Shown here piece after piece: positions 12,101 to 21,070 of a stretch of 64,000 nt of DNA. The notes under the pieces are model-generated. The model was not told the DNA's origin. It saw only the letters and a program-made list of their open reading frames with translations, and did not search any database. Every line of letters begins with the position of its first letter. Positions within the stretch are counted from its first letter, which is position 1. Origin of the DNA: Aldrovandia affinis (taxonomy: Eukaryota; Chordata; Actinopteri; Notacanthiformes; Halosauridae); the NCBI GenBank assembly GCA_029706075.1, contig JAINUG010000047.1:1558675-1622674 (forward strand), in the 5' to 3' direction. Position numbers and translations under genes: made by a program.

Positions 12101-14054
12101 CATGTTGCTGATCCAATCTGTAGGGTCCGTGACTGGCGCTATGTGGCCATCAGCCTCATACTTGTCCAGCTGGGCTTTCACTGCTGCTTTCATCGCGATG
12201 GGGACGTTGCGAGGAGCACTCTGAACTGCCGGAACATTGGGATCCAGGTCAAAGTGGACCTCCCCAGGTACAGATTCCACAGGAGAGTTGAATACGTCCC
12301 TGTATTTGTTGATCAGCTGTTCCTTGGTTAGGGCTCCAGGCTGTGCATGTTCCACTTTGAGCACATCCCCTGGAATTGTGAACTGCACGAGACCTAAGCG
12401 TTCACAGGTGGAGCCTGACAGAAGAGGATGTTGGCTTGTCTTCACTATTTCGAATGAGAGCTTGTGCGTTTGGCCTCTCACTGTACATTCAGTTTCAAAA
12501 ATGCCCATGGAGCTCAGTGTTTCCCCAGAGTACAGCTTCAGTCTTGTATCACTCGGGCGGAGAGGTGCATCAGGTGCCAGCCTTTTCTTGTCTTGAAAGC
12601 CCATTACATTGCATGTGGCTCCAGAGTCCAACTGACATTGTTGTGGCTTGTTGTGGAGTCGTAGTGTCACAAACCATTTCTTTCCTTTGGTGTGCACTGC
12701 ACCGATTGACTCATGCGTGTATAAGTCCTCTCCATCACTGTTTTGCTCTGAGCATTCTGCAGTATTTTCCACACAGTTTACTTTCCAATCAGTATATCCC
12801 TTTTTGCTTTTTTGACACACTTTTGCAAAATGGTTATGTGTTCCACATGATTTGCATTGTTTCCCAAATGCTGGGCAATGTTCTCTGCCCCTTGAGTGCG
12901 AATTGCCACAGTATTTGCATGCATTACCTGTGTCTCCGGTTCTGGGTGGGTTGCTCTGCTTCCATTGGTTTTGCCTAGAATGTTGCTTAGCAACGGCGTG
13001 CACAGCCTCTGTGTGCGGAGGACTCGTTGTTGACATGTCCATCGCTCTCATTCGAATGTCCGTTTGCTCTGCTGCGCGGCACATCTCGATGGCGGTAATC
13101 AACGTCAGTCCCTTTTCTCTCAGCAACCTGCGCCTAATGCTCTCGTTTGCAACGCCCAGCACTATCTTATCACGGATCATTTCATCTTTTAACTGTCCGT
13201 ACTCACAGGTTGCTGCCCTTTCTCTCAGCCTCGTCACAAAGTTATCAATGGATTCTCCCTCCTCCTGCTTGCAACTCCCGAAAACGTACCTCTCGTATAT
13301 CGTGTTCTTCGCTGGTTTGAAATACTTCTCCAACTCATCCAGTATGACGGCGGGATCCCCCGTACCCGCTACGGAAAGGTTCAAGTTGTGACGGTAGACA
13401 TGTCTGCATTCGCTTCCCATCACGCTCCTCAGAGTTGCAGCTTGTATTTTCTTGTCCTTCTCAGCTGTGCCAGTGACGAGGACATAGTCTTCATATTCAG
13501 CCCGAAATATGTCCCAATTGACGCTCCAATCGCCCGTGAAGCTCATAGGTGACGGCGGTGGAATATTAACGTTAGCCGCCATGCTAGCTACCGCCTGTGT
13601 GCTACTGCATAACGTTAGCTCCTCTGTCTCGTCTTCAGCAGAACCACTGGACTCTGGTTCTGCCTAATACTCGGCTAACATACGAAATAACAAAATAAGA
13701 AACGAGTTCACCAACTTCTGACACCATGTTCCAGTATGCTAGGACTGTAATGCAAGAATGATGACACAGACGCGTTTGAAGTTCAGCCATGTAATCTCGA
13801 AAGTGCCGGTGACAGGTCGCTGTGGGCGGGTCATAAAGCAAACAACAAAGCTAGTCGATTGCCGATGGCATCGATCTAACTAGACCCGTAACAGGGCTCT
13901 GTTTGAACATGCCCTCTGTGTTCTCTGTCCCATTGCATGTTTTCTGTGTTTCTCTCTAACAGGATTTCAGGACATTGTTCGGCGTTGCCTGAGGCCTCGG
14001 GCAGAAGACCGACCCACCCTGGAGCAGCTGCAGCAGCACTCCTGGCTCTGCTAA
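6177..14054 (+). CDS. Pim-like serine/threonine protein kinase, eight-exon gene, intact
   Basis: Proposed exons are 6177-6201, 6433-6615, 7342-7521, 8193-8287, 8641-8685, 9168-9546, 9818-9994 and 13963-14054, all with AG/GT borders and matching phases. They sum to 1176 nt, an open frame of 391 residues ending TAA. The last five exons encode a whole kinase domain: P-loop LLGQGGFGAVFAG, lysine in VALKYM, helix C EVGLIKMV, the Pim-type hinge ERPNPCQDLFDY, catalytic loop HRDVKAENILI, DFG in LIDFGCGDPLKD, GTEDYLPLEW in place of the usual PPEW region, and VWSVGVMMYNIVCGGFPF. The hinge with proline and the DLFDY motif are hallmarks of Pim kinases, constitutively active cytosolic/nuclear Ser/Thr kinases expanded in fish. 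The first three exons give a charged extension of about 130 residues not in mammalian Pim; the start and exons 1-3 are less certain than the kinase exons. The final intron (9995-13962) is swollen by an antisense LTR retrotransposon. Confidence 0.88.
6433..6615 (+). CDS. Pim-like gene, N-terminal exon 2 (phase 1-1)
   Basis: Acceptor TTCTTGCTCAG and donor AAAAAG|GTTAGG bound 60 codons plus split codons at each side. The end of the exon (PKQESRQPY...RTQKG) resembles the end of the next exon (PEQESQQTY...KSTRKG), with both ending at the same donor context, so one is probably a duplicate of the other. Because it starts and ends in phase 1 it can be added or skipped without disturbing the frame. 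Function unknown; charged and probably disordered. Confidence 0.6.
6767..6835. repeat. (TTC)n / (TTA)n / (AAT)n microsatellite
   Basis: Compound trinucleotide repeat in the second intron of the Pim-like gene: TTC units, then TTA units, then AAT units. Confidence 0.9.
7342..7521 (+). CDS. Pim-like gene, N-terminal exon 3 (phase 1-1)
   Basis: Acceptor ATCCTTTTCAG and donor CGAAAAG|GTTAGG bound 59 codons, rich in K, E, Q and R (TKRRAEETTPDVSK at the start). A basic KRRAEE start is consistent with a nuclear-localisation-like patch, which is inference. The frame is open upstream to an ATG at 7275, so an alternative start there is possible. Confidence 0.65.
7848..7985 (+). mobile_element. tRNA-derived SINE with L2-type tail
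   Basis: The head TGTAGCTCAGTAGGTAGCGC resembles a tRNA A box and GGTTTGAGACC a B box, giving an internal Pol III promoter. The tail GTCGCTTTGGATAAAAGCG with TCTGCAAAATGG is the 3' hairpin that fish SINEs share with L2-type LINEs for retrotransposition. It lies in the intron before the first kinase exon of the Pim-like gene. Confidence 0.8.
10024..10190 (-). repeat. 3' LTR of the gypsy-type element
   Basis: 167 bp, TG...CA ended, indistinguishable by eye from the copy at 13727-13893. Confidence 0.93.
13727..13893 (-). repeat. 5' LTR of the gypsy-type element
   Basis: 167 bp, TG...CA ended; followed by the GGGCT target duplication on the plus-strand right side. Confidence 0.93.
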
Positions 14055-14415
14055 TTGTCCTAAGACTCGGTTACCGAGTGTGGAAGCATCCCATTACTTG
14101 CTGACTACTAAAATATATTTGACTATGGCTGGAAGGGCGGCGCATAATTGGCTGTTGCGTCACCCAGAGTTTCAGTAGACGAGAAATTCACACATGAAAT
14201 TAATTTTCTCCTTTCTCAAATTGTGGCATTAATGTCATACTTGAGAGAGTACAAGATTGTCAGCAGGGTACTGTCCACCTTAGGTAGGGTTTCATTCAGC
14301 AGGCTGCAGAATGATAACCAAACAAGTTATTAGCAAAGTTATTTGCTGGTCCTAATCTTCATTACTTTACAAAGGACCAGCTTACAAATATTTGGAAAAA
14401 ATATGTTTTCTGGAG
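14055..14415 (+). other. 3' flank / probable 3' UTR of the Pim-like gene
   Basis: Sequence after the TAA stop. No canonical AATAAA seen, so the poly(A) site is not placed; a variant signal or a site beyond the next element is possible. Confidence 0.35.
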
Positions 14416-15969
14416 TGTCACACGCCGCGTGACAAACCCTGAATGGGAACAGAACAGCCAGGAGACACGGAGTGGAGTTTGTCGGTCTACGGACCGGATT
14501 TTATTTATTTGTTTTTCTGTCTCTCCCCCCAGACATGGGAGAGAGACAGTGGGAGTAGCAGGTTAACATATAACAAAGACTAACACAAACAGACACAAAA
14601 TCTTCACCCTACTCGCCTTGAAGCTTTCGGGTAAAAACAACAAACGAAAATAACAAGTTAAAATAACTAAACTTACGGGACACCGCGCCTCTTCCTCCAG
14701 AGTTCCCCTGGAACCTCCTCAGGCACACACATATCCAGTGACCTTTCAAGTGCTTCCCACCCATTCATACTGAGACACTCGACTTTTCCAGTTCGAGTTC
14801 TCTTACGCATTCATTCCGGAGACACTCGCCACTCCCAGGATGTGAGAGTGCTGGCAATCGGCTCTCAAGACACTTCACTCTTCTGGTGAGTTCTTGGGCT
14901 TGCTCAGACACTCTCCACTGTCGAGTGCGAGCTCTTTTCCACTAAAACCGAGGGCGAGAGGCGGACCCTCTTCCAGGGCACCCTCCCGCACCTCCATAAT
15001 CACACCGAGGAGAGAGGCGGACACCTAAAGCGCACCCCTCTCCCTCTTCCTCACTCACACAGGAAGTACTCTACTCAGTCACTTTCGACAAACGCACACA
15101 AAACTCCACAACATTAAACATCCAACATTCAACATCAAACATTCCACACATAAACGTGCACGCGCACTCACACACACATCAAGACAAGACTGACTGATTC
15201 CCCACTCGCCCCACCTGCTCTTAAATAGGCTTAGTTTCTGCCTGGCTCAGGTGGGACTCGTGAGGCAATCACCCAATCACAATCACAACTCACATTCTCA
15301 CCCAGACACCCAATCAGCCAATTGACTTCTATATCAATTGACTGATTGACACCAATTAAATGATCAAATAATAATTAAACCAATTAAGGCCTTTGGAGCT
15401 CCCTTCCGGGCGACAGTTCACTCTCACACCCTGGGAGAGTGCCAAACCTGTCCCCGGAAAGTCTCACTGCTCCAAAGGCCTCTACCACATGGAACAAGAC
15501 AGGCAACCATGCCACTCCCATGTGGCCGAGACCGACGTCCTCCACATGGAGATTTTGTGATTTCAATTCAGATCCCTCAAAGAAAAATGGCATGGAATGT
15601 GGGAGCCGGCTATGACACCCCGGGAGCTCAGGAATCAGGGTGGAGAGTCGGTGATGACATCATGAAGGATGTTCAGCACAGATGGCAGGAGATAAAAGGA
15701 TCCAGGAGGAAATCTTGCAGTGCATCAAGACTTCAAGTGCCCAATTGACCAGGAATTGCTTTTGGGTGATGAGATGGAGACAACCCTACTGAAATTAACC
15801 TTGCTTTAGCCCACCAACTTTGCTGGTACAATTTTCCAGGAGTTCAACTCGATCACATTTTTTTATGGGTCAGGGAATAATTTTCCGGATTTTTCTCATA
15901 TTTGCAAAGAGTTTTTTCTGGTTTTTCGACTCCCTCTGGAAAATGGCCACTGTGAAGCGGCGTGTGACA
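14416..15969. mobile_element. Unclassified element bounded by 13-bp inverted ends
   Basis: TGTCACACGCCGC at 14416-14428 is the exact inverse of GCGGCGTGTGACA at 15957-15969. On the minus strand the element has a TATA-like CCTATTTAAGAG (about 15225) and an AATAAATAAAA signal (about 14505), so a long solo LTR is as likely as a DNA transposon. An internal inverted pair AGGCCTTTGGAGC / GCTCCAAAGGCCT sits at about 15388 and 15470. No clear target duplication or protein was found. Confidence 0.45.
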
Positions 15970-16614
15970 AACTGCCCATAAATGGTGCTATTGTGGGGTT
16001 GTGTTTGTTCTGAATTAACACAATACATGGCAATTGACCTGTATAAATAAAAAAAAATGATATAATGCATAATGTTAATAGCGTATAATAGAGTATAATA
16101 AGGTATAATATGTATATAATATTGCATAGCTAAAGCCACCCTTGCCTATTACAGATTAATTCAGACTATGTTGAAATCCAGTGCTTTAAATAGGATGAGC
16201 CACAGTGGCAATCATATTGTGCATAGGTATGCTGTACATGTAAATAAATCATTTTTGCTTAACAAATGAAATGTTCTCATGTTTTACTTGTTTCATTCAA
16301 AATCAATGACACTTCTCTGTTTTAATGGGAACTGGTCAGCTAATTAATGGTGTCTGGCAAAAGGGGCAGGCTACTGATTGGGACAAATTATGGCTGGCAA
16401 GAAAGGTGAGTTTTGGAGAGAAGCCCTAGGGTATGGGAGGTGGATCCTGACAAAATATGGACTGGAGGTCAATAATAACCTGAAGGCGGTGACCGATGTG
16501 TCAGTAGAGGCCAATGAAATGCCAATTGATACACCTCATTGACACTCCTGGGCTAGTCACCCACTGGGATTCCTAGACAAATCACTGACACTCCTAGGAA
16601 AGTCACTGCTTATA
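15970..16614. other. Unassigned intergenic stretch
   Basis: AT-rich sequence with a short ATAATA-rich segment near 16080. Nothing recognised. Confidence 0.45.
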
Positions 16615-16763
16615 CAGGTGACTGGCAAAGCTAGCAGAGGCAGCGGATAGGCCTGGCCTCACCTTAAGAATGACTATGACTCTCCTAGCCCGGGCTAAGG
16701 CCATTTGAGTCTGAGTGTCACCCCGGGTTACCAAAGTGTTGACTTTATTTTGGCAGTTACCTG
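16615..16763. mobile_element. Short Tc1-type MITE
   Basis: About 150 bp flanked by TA on both sides. Left end CAGGTGACTGGCAAAG and right end CTTTATTTTGGCAGTTACCTG (inverse) resemble the ends of the Tc1 element at 30924-31483. Too short to code; moved, if ever, by transposase supplied in trans. Confidence 0.5.
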
Positions 16764-17105
16764 TATGTCGCTGGGGAGGGTGAGAGAAAATTGCATTGGA
16801 GATATTTAAGTGAACCAAATCTACAATCACATGTAAATCATACCACAGTACTACCTTTCGTTCACCCTCAAATCATTTCAACTATATTTGTTTTACTGGC
16901 ACGTAAAGTATTTGTTTCGTACAGCAGTGATATAACTAAGTTAAATAAAATAGTGCAAGCAGTATAATTATAAAACATTCATAAGTGACGATAATAAACT
17001 TGGGGATAATCCCAACAAACACACAAAGTTGTCACTGTAGCAATAAAAAAAACATGTTTTTATTCCTGTGAAAAAATATATGGAAAAAAAAAAATATATA
17101 TATAT
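16764..17105. other. AT-rich stretch ending in a TA microsatellite
   Basis: Low-complexity AT sequence ending in ATATATATAT, into which the next LTR element inserted. Confidence 0.5.
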
Positions 17106-17708
17106 TGTGGCAGCCCAAGGGGCTGCACCAGAAAATGTCTGCCTGGCCTCCAACACATGGCAGCCCAAAAACACTACATTTCCCAGCAGGCCACAGTAAC
17201 ACCTGAACGAAGTCAGGCAATGGGGACTAACGACCAGCTGAAAGCCATTTCGAGGCCTATTTAAAGGGCTGATCCTGAGACACACATTGAAAAGGAGTAG
17301 AAACGTGTTGGGAAAGGAGTTGGTGAGTGTGTTCAGGAGAGTGAGAGACCGTGATGTCGTTTGACTAGCCGGGATTTAGAGAGAGAGTGGAAAAGTGTTT
17401 TTTTGGATTATTTGTGTATGAAATTGGATTGTTTTGAGGACCCCCATTGGATTGACTACGGACTGGATAACGGAATTGACCTGGATAACGGAACTGGATT
17501 TTGGACACTGACTACGAGATAAAGATTGCGGACTTTGTGTTTGTATTTCCCCGAATACCCTGCCCTTTGTTTTGTGTAGTGTTTGTCTAAGATTATTCGT
17601 TTAATAAATTATCATTTTTGTTTATAATACTGCCTCCTCTGTGTTCTTGCACTTGCCTACGCCCTCTGCAAGGTCAGTGAGTGTCGCCCAACCCCTGGGG
17701 ACACCACA
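17106..17708 (+). repeat. Solo LTR, copy A
   Basis: 603 bp beginning TGTGGCAGCCC and ending GGGGACACCACA, with TATA-like CCTATTTAAAGGGC (about 17258) and a TTTAATAAATTAT poly(A) region (about 17600). The same sequence lies inverted at 49588-50169. It sits in a TA tract, so its ATAT flanks are only suggestive of a 4-bp duplication. An old LTR left without an internal region; family (ERV or gypsy) not settled. Confidence 0.75.
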
Positions 17709-17949
17709 ATATATATACAGTATATGCCAGTAGCACACCTGCCTCTACTCAGCACATAATTAAGCACATAGAGCATGCACAAAGCACAGCAACGTAACAC
17801 AAATAAGACAGAAAGTGCTACTGGCATACTGCAATCTGGACGGATTTGTACTTAACGTCAACCAACATGTACTTTCAACGTGATCACTATTTACCTGGAT
17901 ACCATGGTAGTGGTAGTGGTTCGTGTGTGTTATTTTATTTTTTGAAATA

Positions 17950-18344
17950 AATTTAAGATTTTTTCCCGTTTTACTCCCAATTTGGTAGCCAATTGCACCC
18001 TCTACTTATTTAGATTAACCCTCCCCACACAGGTCCGTCGCATGACTACTCGAGGCAAGCCAATTCTCCGTGGGCAGCGACCTCCGCTTTTCCTTCGAAA
18101 CGGAGCTCGCCCACCCACCCACGTTCTGGAGACTCCCTTTCTGTGCTTCTCAGCGGACCCGAGCCGGCTCTCCCTCCCCTCTCCCTCTGGGGCGGACAGC
18201 CAAATGCCACCCCCACTCGGGCTGACGACCAGGGGCGGTCTGGTAGAGACGCGGGTTCCGAACCGTGACCCTGACAGGCAGCGCACACCACACCGGACCA
18301 GCCAAATTGTGGTGCGTTAGACCGCTACGCTATCCGTCACCCCC
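17950..18344 (-). mobile_element. tRNA-derived SINE, family S1
   Basis: On the minus strand the head GGATAGCGTAGCGGTCTAAC and TTCGGAACCCG resemble tRNA A and B boxes. The body (CCAGACCGCCCCTGG, GGTGGCATTTGGCTG, CTCCAGAACGTGGGTGGG) matches the copy at 34091-34459, and the tail GGCTACCAAATTGGGAGTAA is shared with the S2 SINE at 19149. Confidence 0.8.
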
Positions 18345-18800
18345 TGTGGCCTTCTGTTTGGACAGATCCATACATCGTCTTATAATATCATAATATCTTG
18401 AGGAAAAAATTACTCATCACACCATATTTCTTTCTTCCACTGCTCAGAAGTTCAAGTTTTGTGCTCAGGTTATGCATTGTTGTGCATTTGGCCTTGGTTA
18501 CAAGCGGTTCTCCAAATGGCAGCCCTACCATAAATATCAGCTTTGTGAAGCTCACAATGTAGTTTTATTTTAGACCAGGTCATGGAGGTGTCGATTCTGT
18601 GGTAATTATTGAGGTCATTTTGTGGTTTTTAGAACCTGTTAGGTGTCTGTCTATCCCTGTGGGTAAGTTTCAACTTGCGACCACTGTTCCTCTTTCCAGA
18701 TGCAGTTTTTCCTTGTTTGGGGTGTGCCGTCAGGACTTAACACCGTTCCCCTTGACATATTAAATACTTTTGCAGTTTCTTTGACTATTTATTTTAATTA
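18345..18800 (-). mobile_element. Tc1-like transposase fragment, decayed
   Basis: On the minus strand, KVFNMSRGTVLS followed by TPQTRKNCIWKEEQWSQVE... and LHKADIYGRAAIW match the helix-turn-helix and linker of Tc1-like transposases (normally SRGTVSRV..., RRELHKANIYGRAAI). Multiple frameshifts and stops separate the pieces. The catalytic DDE part is not present; the SINE at 17950-18344 abuts it. Confidence 0.65.
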
Positions 18801-19134
18801 GTGAATGAAAAGTAAGCCAAGCTTCTGGTCCTGCTGGTGGAGTGTAGCCAGGCCTCCACTGAATTTTGGGCACATAGGAGTACATGTCACACCCTTAATT
18901 TCACAGTCAGTATGTTTCCACATTTTGGTATTGTCATTGTGCTTTACCTATTTTCAAAAAGTGATTGCACTACTGAATATCCATTCACGTTTAAATGTAT
19001 ATCTTTGTCATATATCTATATCCATCTATGTACATCAGATGAGACACACTGAGTATTGAACCGAGTATTATTATTATTTATGTACAATTCTAATTAGCCT
19101 GACAGAAAATAACCGGTAAAGACAGAAAGTGGCT
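18801..19134. other. Unassigned stretch
   Basis: AT-rich sequence, possibly further remnants of the Tc1 fragment; nothing identified. Confidence 0.4.
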
Positions 19135-19148
19135 ATTAACCATTTTTA

Positions 19149-19529
19149 TATTTTAAAATTTGTTTCAGATTTTTTTCCATTTTCTCCCAATTTGGTAGCC
19201 AATTAGACCCGCTATTTTTACGTCAATCCCCCCCTAGTGATGTGAGTTCGCTGCCGTAGTCCTGCAACCGGTAGTGACGAATGCAAAGTGACACCTCTTC
19301 CGAGACGTCACTCGCTGAGCCGTCGACCGTACCCCGGTACTACAGGGCCACTCCTATACGCAGTGAACGTCATGTCGGCTTCCCTCCCCCTCCCTGGGGC
19401 GGACAGCCAATCGCCGCCCCCTGGTGGCACTCCCGGCCAAAGCCGACACTTGGCGAGACGGGGAATTGAATCCCGGTCTCCGTGGCCAGTGTCGGACGTT
19501 GTAACCACTGGACCACGCGGGAGGCCCCC
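19149..19529 (-). mobile_element. tRNA-Glu-derived SINE, family S2, with 14-bp target duplication
   Basis: Flanked by the exact direct repeat ATTAACCATTTTTA (19135-19148 and 19530-19543). Minus-strand head TCCCGCGTGGTCCAGTGGTT and GGGATTCAATTCCCCG closely follow a tRNA-Glu body. The 3' portion GGCTACCAAATTGGGAGAAA is the same tail as in S1, so S1 and S2 share a tail with different heads. A shorter copy lies at 48100-48215. Confidence 0.88.
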
Positions 19530-19607
19530 ATTAACCATTTTTAAAAACATGGTTGATAAACCAGACTCTAATTGAGGGAGAGATTAACACGTTCTTTTCC
19601 TTACCAG

Positions 19608-20688
19608 TGAGGAGTAAACCAGCAGCCACTGCCACTCTCTCCAGCCCAGCTGAGCCCGATCACTCAGATGTGACTGCCTCTCCATTGCAAGGTTAATATA
19701 CATGTACATGCATCCCTCCTTTATTCATTGTGAAAGTGATTTACAGTTGTGTGAAGGGTCATGTTTTTGTTTCACTAGCTCCCTCAGCTCTGGTGAAGGT
19801 CCTGCTGCTGATACCTCCTCAGCTGCTCGCCTTGGCCCCACCTGCAGAGAAAACAGAGGCCCCATCTTTCCCTGATGGTAATTGATTTACTTTGATTTAA
19901 TTTCATCTGCATTCTCAGAACATCGCTGTGTCCACACATCTAGCTTCTGGGGGCAGATTGTTGGATGTTATACCCTTCTCAAATGCTCATTTCACATGAC
20001 TCTTCTGTGTTTGTTTCCCATTAACCCAGAGTGTGTAACTGCAGAGAGTGAGACGGTCAGTGTCCCAGTCACAGCCCTGCCACCTGCTCCAGTAAACCCA
20101 CCAGCACTGGAGCCTCCCTGGGATGCTCCTCTGACCCAGGCCACAGTCGAGAGGATGGTGAAGGAGATCCTGGAGAAGCAGCAGCAGCAGCAACAGAAAA
20201 TGATGAGGACCTGTCTAACGTGTGGCCAGCCAAAGTCCCGCTACCTCAGAGATGGTTCCTCCATTCACTAGTTGTATCAGACTGGAGAGCTGAAGCACTT
20301 TTACTGCTCTAAAAAAGTCTTCCAGACCTATGCAGCAGAGGACCTCCCCAATCCGAGGATGCCATTCGAGGAATTTGCTGCCACTGCCTTCGTTCAGCGG
20401 GAGCTGAAGGCCTCGAAGCAGAGGGGGGCAAGGAGGGAAAAGGTAACAGAGAAGAGAGGAAAGCTGTGCAGGTTCCGCCACCGGCCACTGAAGCAAGGCC
20501 CCAACAGCCCTCATACACATTCTGGCTTCCCTGGGGTGGCAGGGAAATACATTTACTGTCCTGCCAAAGTGTTGTCCCTGTACCAGGCACAGGGCATGAC
20601 GAGAGAGATGACCTGGAGGGAGTTCCAGCAGTTTGCCTTTTGTGAGGCCGAAAAGCAGAGATCATTCTATAGAAATGAAGTATCCAAC
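19608..20688 (+). pseudogene. Unrecognised spliced gene with two Cys-containing modules, broken by an in-frame stop
   Basis: Three exons fit splice rules: 19608-19691, 19779-19877 and 20030-20688; the first two are symmetric phase 1-1. They encode a Ser/Pro/Ala-rich leader, a glutamine run (KQQQQQQK, about 20178) and then two related modules. Module 1: TCLTCGQPKSRY...HFYCSKKVFQTYAAE...MPFEEFAATAF. Module 2: CRFRHRPLKQGPN...IYCPAKVLSLYQAQ...MTWREFQQFAF. The CxxC plus later YC suggests metal binding, which is inference; in module 2 the second cysteine of CxxC is lost. A TAG at 20269-20271 interrupts module 1 after SSIH, so this copy looks inactive. No upstream start exon or downstream last exon was found. 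I do not recognise the family by name. Confidence 0.6.
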
Positions 20689-21069
20689 GTAAGTGTCTGT
20701 ATACACACTTTTTTTGTTTAGCCATATTTTAATTAGTTCACTAACAGGCAATCGAAAATGTGCAAACCAGGTAGCTAGCCAATTAGCTAACGTTAACTTT
20801 CTCACCAGCTACCCTGGGAGATACCTCAATTATTTAGTTAACAAGCTATAGAATACGAACATGTTCCCCTTATTTGTGAGATTAGTTAAAAAAATATACA
20901 TGCAACATAGAACTGACATAAATAATCCGCAATTTTGTATATTACCGTTCATAGACTGGCTGCAGCCAAACGACCCTTCTGAGGTAAAATGAGCGCCAAC
21001 GGTTGACGCGTAAACTCCACGCGTTAGCCATTAACTAGAGCTAGCTAAAGAAAATATAAATATTCACCT
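20663..21069. repeat. Repeat R1, copy 2
   Basis: Matches 3723-4046 and 4264-4305. Its left edge lies in the last 25 bases of the unrecognised gene's exon and covers the donor AAC|GTAAGT. It is cut on the right by a hAT element beginning at 21071. Confidence 0.8.
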
Positions 21070-21070
21070 G

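Larger units (their letters stand above)
10024..13893 (-). mobile_element. Gypsy-type LTR retrotransposon, young fossil, antisense in the Pim-like gene
   Basis: Two 167-bp LTRs (10024-10190 and 13727-13893, TGTT...AACA) look identical and flank about 3.5 kb. A 5-bp target duplication GGGCT sits on both sides (10019-10023, 13894-13898). A purine-rich tract (minus-strand GGAAAAGGAGGA) abuts the 3' LTR. Recognisable parts in element order are a gag region with two CCHC knuckles, an aspartic protease (LDSGAT), the start of reverse transcriptase and an integrase with a zinc-binding N-terminus, DDE core and a proline-rich tail. Gag-protease-RT-integrase order indicates gypsy/Metaviridae. It is broken, with about one or two breaks in the coding part, and shorter than whole family members. 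Identical LTRs imply a recent insertion. Confidence 0.93.
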
